A DNA stretch of 64,000 nt, taken from Lepidodermella squamata (taxonomy: Eukaryota > Gastrotricha). Position numbers and translations under genes: made by a program. Within the stretch, counting starts at the first letter, position 1. Each line of letters starts with the position of its first letter. The stretch lies in contig JBLDXI010000003.1 in the NCBI GenBank assembly GCA_047495785.1, positions 124,001 to 188,000 of the forward strand. Reading direction: 5' to 3'. The notes under the pieces were generated by a model that ran no database searches, was not told the DNA's origin, and saw nothing but the letters and a program-made list of their open reading frames with translations. Below are positions 59,640 through 64,000 of the stretch, piece by piece.

Positions 59640-61147
59640 TATCCAGTGCTGGAACTTATTTTTAGGTGTCTTTTATGCATAAGCAACAGCTTTCAGCATT
59701 CTCCCAACAGTATTTTATTCGAAAAATTTTATTCGCGTTGTGCTTGCTTCATCAAACCTGATTTTCAGCGAGAGTTGAAGTTTCAAGTTGAAAATCAATT
59801 TGCCAAAAATCGCTAGCCGTTGTGTTTTATATGCGTTACGCTTCATAGCCCCAGACAAAGCATAGAGATTCGCGATCGAAGCCAGGCTGGTTCGATCATT
59901 TCGTATGCAGTCGCAGGGGCGAAACGTGGAACGAGGAGCAGCAGCATAGAGGTGAGTATATAAAAGGTCACATTTTGGACCAGGCCTGCATACGAGCGCT
60001 AGTCGTTGTGATGAACCATCTCAATATCGGAGCGCTGATTTCTTTCGAAGAGTTGTGCGCTTATCCAAATCTTGAAACGCGTGAGCCTATGAAAGAATCA
60101 ATGCGTGTCAGGCCGCTTCAAAACTCCCGTTATCCGGAATCCGAAATTACGTAAAGAAATCATGTGACGGGTTAAGACTTGATAATCTCCGGCAGTCGGA
60201 TGCTGGTGAAGTTGCTACGGCCACTGCTCGCTATAAAAAACTGATCTTTGCGCTAATAATGGGCGATTATCACGAAGGAGATTTTTAACCGATTGCAGAA
60301 AGACAGATGATGGACTATTTGGGTTATTTTAACCACAATGCCTAACCGATGGACTTTATGTAACTGAGAAGTAATTCTAAAAAGCAAGTCTTTTATTCGA
60401 CGCGCCGCGCACAATGGAGTATAAAGTGTGCGCAAACCGCAAACATTTTTTTGCCTCGCTTTTTTTGAATAAATTTTCAACCATAAGTGATGCGAAGCAG
60501 CAGTTTTCAGCAAATTGAAGTGCAGATGTGGTCTGATTTTCCCCTAAAAGCTTGTTTCAAACAGACGCGTGCCTTCAAGAAGTTAAGCAAGAAATGCGTT
60601 TTGCTATTTTTCATAATTTTTTTAGTTTTGTAAAATGAATAATTTGCATTCGATGTCGACTTAGTTGATTTTCCCTCTTGCCAGAGGCTTCAAGGTTTTT
60701 TAAGAGATGGTCCGTGATGGATCCAAGTCACCTATGCTTGAAAGGAAATTGCACATTGCACCACTATCCAAAACTTGAGGTTTTATTAAATTGGCACAGA
60801 TCAATCAAAAATTCCGCAAAATTCCACTTCTTCTCACAGGGTGATGCCATCCAGCTTCAAAACCTGTAAAATGTCTTTTTTTAAAAATGACAATTTTTCT
60901 AAAATTCACGGACAGCATTTTCCTCATCAATTTTGTCTCCCGAACCTCATCCCAGCAAAAATTTGTGGAAAGTTTATCCCAAGCTAGATCTATCGACTGA
61001 CGAAAACCGCATTGAAAATTCCTCATGGTTACGAAGTTATTCAATAAACGCGAGCCAAAAAAGTTTGCGCATACTTTATAAACAAATGAATTTGCGATAA
61101 CGAAGAACTTCAATGTTATTGATTTTTCTGTTGTAACAAGTTTGCAG
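59640..61147. other. Spacer downstream of receptor D
   Basis: No supportable gene. Confidence 0.3.
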
Positions 61148-61310
61148 CAGAGCTGGAAAACTTGCAGAAATGACGCACCAGGTGCGTAGGAAATTTTGAG
61201 AAAATTAGGCAATTTTGGCTTACGAAACAGTCAAAAATGTAAGGAAATGGTAGTTTGGTAGGAAATTAAGAAACCGGTGCGTAGGAAATCCTACAGGTTT
61301 TCCAGCTCTG
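61148..61310. mobile_element. 163-bp hAT-like miniature element with perfect 8-bp target duplication
   Basis: Starts CAGAGCTGGAAAACTTG and ends with the complement of CAGAGCTGGAAAACCTG, a typical hAT CAGAG-type terminus. The octamer GTTTGCAG is repeated exactly at 61140-61147 and 61311-61318. An internal direct repeat GGTGCGTAGGAAAT occurs near 61180 and 61277. No coding content. Confidence 0.88.
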
Positions 61311-61402
61311 GTTTGCAGTAAGGGAGAACAACTTCAATTCTATCGAATTTAGACTTAGACCGAGCCGCCAGATTTTTCAATTCGAAATTTGAAACTGAAT
61401 AT

Positions 61403-64000
61403 TTACATGACAGTAATCACAAGATGGAGATTGACGCCGACGATGGCTCCTAAAGCAACTAGAAAAGCCATGACATCGATGAGCCGCAGCAATGTGACTT
61501 CATATCTCCGTGCTACCATCGTTTTCGCCCCATACAAAAATCGTCGATAGCTTGCAGTATTACAAATGGCTGTTACAAGAATTTCGTAGATGGTGATAGC
61601 TGCTACAACCGCTGACAGCATTAGAACGTAATTCGTGTAAAGCAGCTGTTTCGAGGACTCAGAAACGCTGCTGAGAACATCAGATTGCGCTACGACCAGC
61701 GCTAGCATAACGGTCGAGCATAGGACAGGCCGATCCTCAACACCAGGCTCCATGAGTATCGATCCAAGGGCCAAAGCGATTAGCAAATAGCACGGTATAA
61801 TCAAATTGACGACGTAGTACGTTGGATCGCGTTGGTAAGCAAGGATGATCTTGCCATAGGAAACAGGCGCCCCAGTTCGAGAGGGCGATGGACAAGTTCC
61901 CCGATACGTCTTTGAGTTAACCATGGTCCAAATTCCATTGGAAAGGGATGCATAGGCTCGAACATAGACCCTAGCTATAGAAACATATGCAGCCGGCTCG
62001 TCCATCAAAAAGGTAAACTCGCATGTTTGCGAATCGAATGGGAATTTTGTCAAATCCATGCTGCAAGACGATGTGAAAGTTCCGATTCGGTCCCAGTGGA
62101 AGAACAGCGTTCTATTGGGCCTCGAAGCGTAGTAGATGATCTGAGTCTTTTCGCCATAATCTTGGCTGTTGAGATACACGCTTCTTGAAGAATTGGGCAG
62201 GGCTATTTTCGGCTTCCAGAAATACATGTTATCAGCCGGGATGATTCGTTCGTTCAAGTCAACGCCAGGCGCTGTGTAGGTTTCGCTGCAAGATTCGACC
62301 ACCCATTGAGTCAATAGAGAGCCCCATAGCGAAATTTCTCTATGAGCCTGGTCTATCTCGATTAGTTTCTCGATCGAGAAGGTCAAATACAGCGATGAGT
62401 TCATTTCGGGCGATCGGCGACTAGCTGCTATATAAGGACATTTTTCAATATCTTGAAAGGTTACAGCTGGTTCGTAATTCCCGTCTATTGCATCGGGAAT
62501 TGGTGATTTATCCAGAAACAGTAGCGTTTGGTCGGTAGGAGCCACTTCCGTTGTTTTGCTACCCGACTTCCTTGTCGTCCTCCGTGAAGATGTGGACGAT
62601 ATTGATGATGTTGACAATGGAGCTGCTGTCGGGGCAATGCCGTCACTTAGCAGCCAGAATAATCTGTAAAAAAGATATTTTCTCACGCGGCTACAGAAAT
62701 TCAGGAAATTATTCTCACGCTTTTCGGACAGAAATGCTAGCATCTTGGGTGCCAAGTGCTAGCATTCCTAGACAAGCTTTCGAGAACGCTTTTGATCCAA
62801 AGCCAGGTACAGGAAGATTTTGAAAACAGGTGTAAGATGGCGTAAGGCCTTGGCCGGGCATTTTTGAAATCGAGATCTATTCAGAAAAAACTTTACTCTC
62901 CAGGGATGCGTAAGCCACAGTTAAAAAAACATAAAGAATTATGGGAGCTTATTGTGGCTGTTAAATGCTGCTTGAACCACAATATTAATGAAATATGGCT
63001 GAAATGCTGTAATAGCCAGAAACTAACGTTTATTTCATCGTTGACATGTTGAACAGTAATTCGATAACTCGTGTTGACATTTGAAGAGAAAAATCCGGCA
63101 TCACCACATCCAGGCAACGAAGAACTGCCTGTTGTTGGAGGTAACGGGAGGTTTGCTGTTCGATTTGCATAATAAGCAGCGTAAATTTCTCCTCGATTAG
63201 CGGCTATTACTTGCCAAATGCTAAAGCCGTACAACTCTGCTATGCCAGTTACATCGTTAGTTGTATCTGACCTTGCTGAAAAACATTTGTTTCAATTAAG
63301 ATGGGAAAAATCATGATTTTATCAGCCTTACTCCAGTTAGGACTGGGGCCGCTTAAGCTGAATATAACACCAAGCCACGTCGCAGATCCGTCAGAACTCG
63401 GCTTCACATCCAATTCAATCTCGAACCTCCAGTCTTTGAAGTAATTGTTGATCGGCTGATACAAATATAAGATCATCTATATTTTTTGGAAATATAGCTA
63501 GTAATCTCACGCTCAGGAAATAAGTTGCGGTTTGAGATCCTGGCTTGATGAGCGAGTAGGAATTTCCATCATTGTTAGATTCTGTGAACCTAGTAATTGA
63601 TGCAAACTCGCCGGTGTAGTCAGCGCTGACGTAGCCACCGTATCGCAAACTGCCGTAATTGCTAGGAAGAGGCATCGCGTATAAATCAGGCTGCGGGGGA
63701 GAGTCCTCCGTCAATGTCCAGAAATACCTTAAGAAACGATTAATAAAATAAATCAAACCGCCAACTTGCCTTTTTTCTAAAAATGTCCCTTGAAAAAGAC
63801 AGTTGACACTCTGCTTTCAAAGCGATAATAATAGAACATTTCTTGCAAAAGCATTGGTTTTGTAGGTTTCGAATCCCAGACGACCCTTGAGTTTTATTGC
63901 ACGCTTTAAATCCGCAGAAATTTCCCGAAATTTGATCAACTGTAGGAAAAGATGTTGACTTACACTCGCTTGAGAAGTGCATCTCCATCAGCTCCATTAA
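61403..64000 (-). CDS. Receptor D: chimeric Cys-loop channel, 5' part beyond window
   Basis: Visible exons: part of exon 4 (64000-63964), exon 5 (63727-63511, 217 nt as in A), exon 6 (63455-63332, 124 nt as in A and B), exon 7 split into 7a (63275-63028) and 7b (62876-62719), and exon 8 (62663-61403). All keep frame. Ectodomain 1 ends NGADGDALLKRV; ectodomain 2 has DWRFEIELDV, YGFSIWQVI, GCGDAGFF and HVNDEIN, then ISISKMPGQG and NLPVPGFG. The channel has Cys-loop CSMDLTKFPFDSQTC, FWKPKIALPNSSRSVYL, RDPTYYVVNLIIPCYLLI in M1, M2 DRPVLCSTVMLALVVAQSD and a short M3-M4 link. Exon 7 is interrupted by a 151-bp intron absent from A, B and C. Signal peptide and first ectodomain exons lie to the right of the window. 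Confidence 0.88.

Noticed and set aside
1-64000. CRISPR arrays, operons, bacterial promoters or prophage
   Set aside because: Spliced genes, poly(A) signals and tRNA introns show a eukaryotic nuclear sequence; no regularly spaced repeats of CRISPR type were seen.

Overview
This is a 64 kb stretch of an animal nuclear genome. The evidence is spliceosomal introns (many only 50-66 bp, others 0.4-4 kb), AATAAA poly(A) signals, two eukaryotic tRNA genes (one with a tRNA-Tyr intron), a Src-family kinase, THOC1, a Kv channel and Cys-loop receptors. Two single-domain von Willebrand type C (SVWC) genes, a family best known from arthropods, plus the compact introns point to an ecdysozoan or panarthropod-like invertebrate. 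The species cannot be fixed from the sequence alone. Conserved genes (Src, THOC1, Kv) have GC-rich, G/C-ending codons inside AT-rich introns. Most other genes do not show this bias.

Layout. 0-0.9 kb: last exon of a Src42A/Frk-like tyrosine kinase (+). 2.5-7.8 kb: complete five-exon THOC1 (+). 8.0-8.7 kb: 5'-truncated non-LTR retrotransposon with a 12-bp target-site duplication. 9.1-10.2 kb: secreted S1-family protease (-). 10.6-11.35 kb: unidentified two-exon coding region (+). 11.8-15.2 kb: receptor A, a chimeric Cys-loop channel (+). 16.3-25.5 kb: Shaw-type Kv channel (+) with a distant first exon and tRNA-Tyr and tRNA-Ile inside an intron (-). 26.1-27.7 kb: two tandem SVWC genes (+). 29.0-30.6 kb: ankyrin-repeat/SOCS-box protein (+). 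31.0-36.1 kb: three paralogous four-TM proteins (-). 37.9-39.6 kb: intronless SPFH (flotillin/vacuolin-like) protein (-). 41.5-64 kb: an array of the same chimeric receptor family on the minus strand, with two broken copies, two complete genes (B, C) and one gene (D) running off the right edge.

The outstanding item is the receptor family. Each intact gene has eight (one has nine) exons. Exons 1-7 encode a signal peptide and about 500 residues made of two tandem, mutually similar beta-rich ectodomains. Exon 8 encodes a Ser/Thr-rich linker and an entire pentameric ligand-gated channel: Cys-loop with FPFD, four TMs, acidic -1' and Leu 9' in M2. I know no described Cys-loop receptor with such an N-terminal double domain. 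Exon lengths and phases match between paralogues, and neighbouring pseudogenes record domain loss and decay.

The window is also rich in small inverted-repeat transposons with readable target duplications. Three are TA-flanked elements with CCGTA termini. Five are 8-bp-duplicating, hAT-like miniature elements from 36 to 411 bp. Several further inverted-repeat elements lie in introns of the receptor genes.
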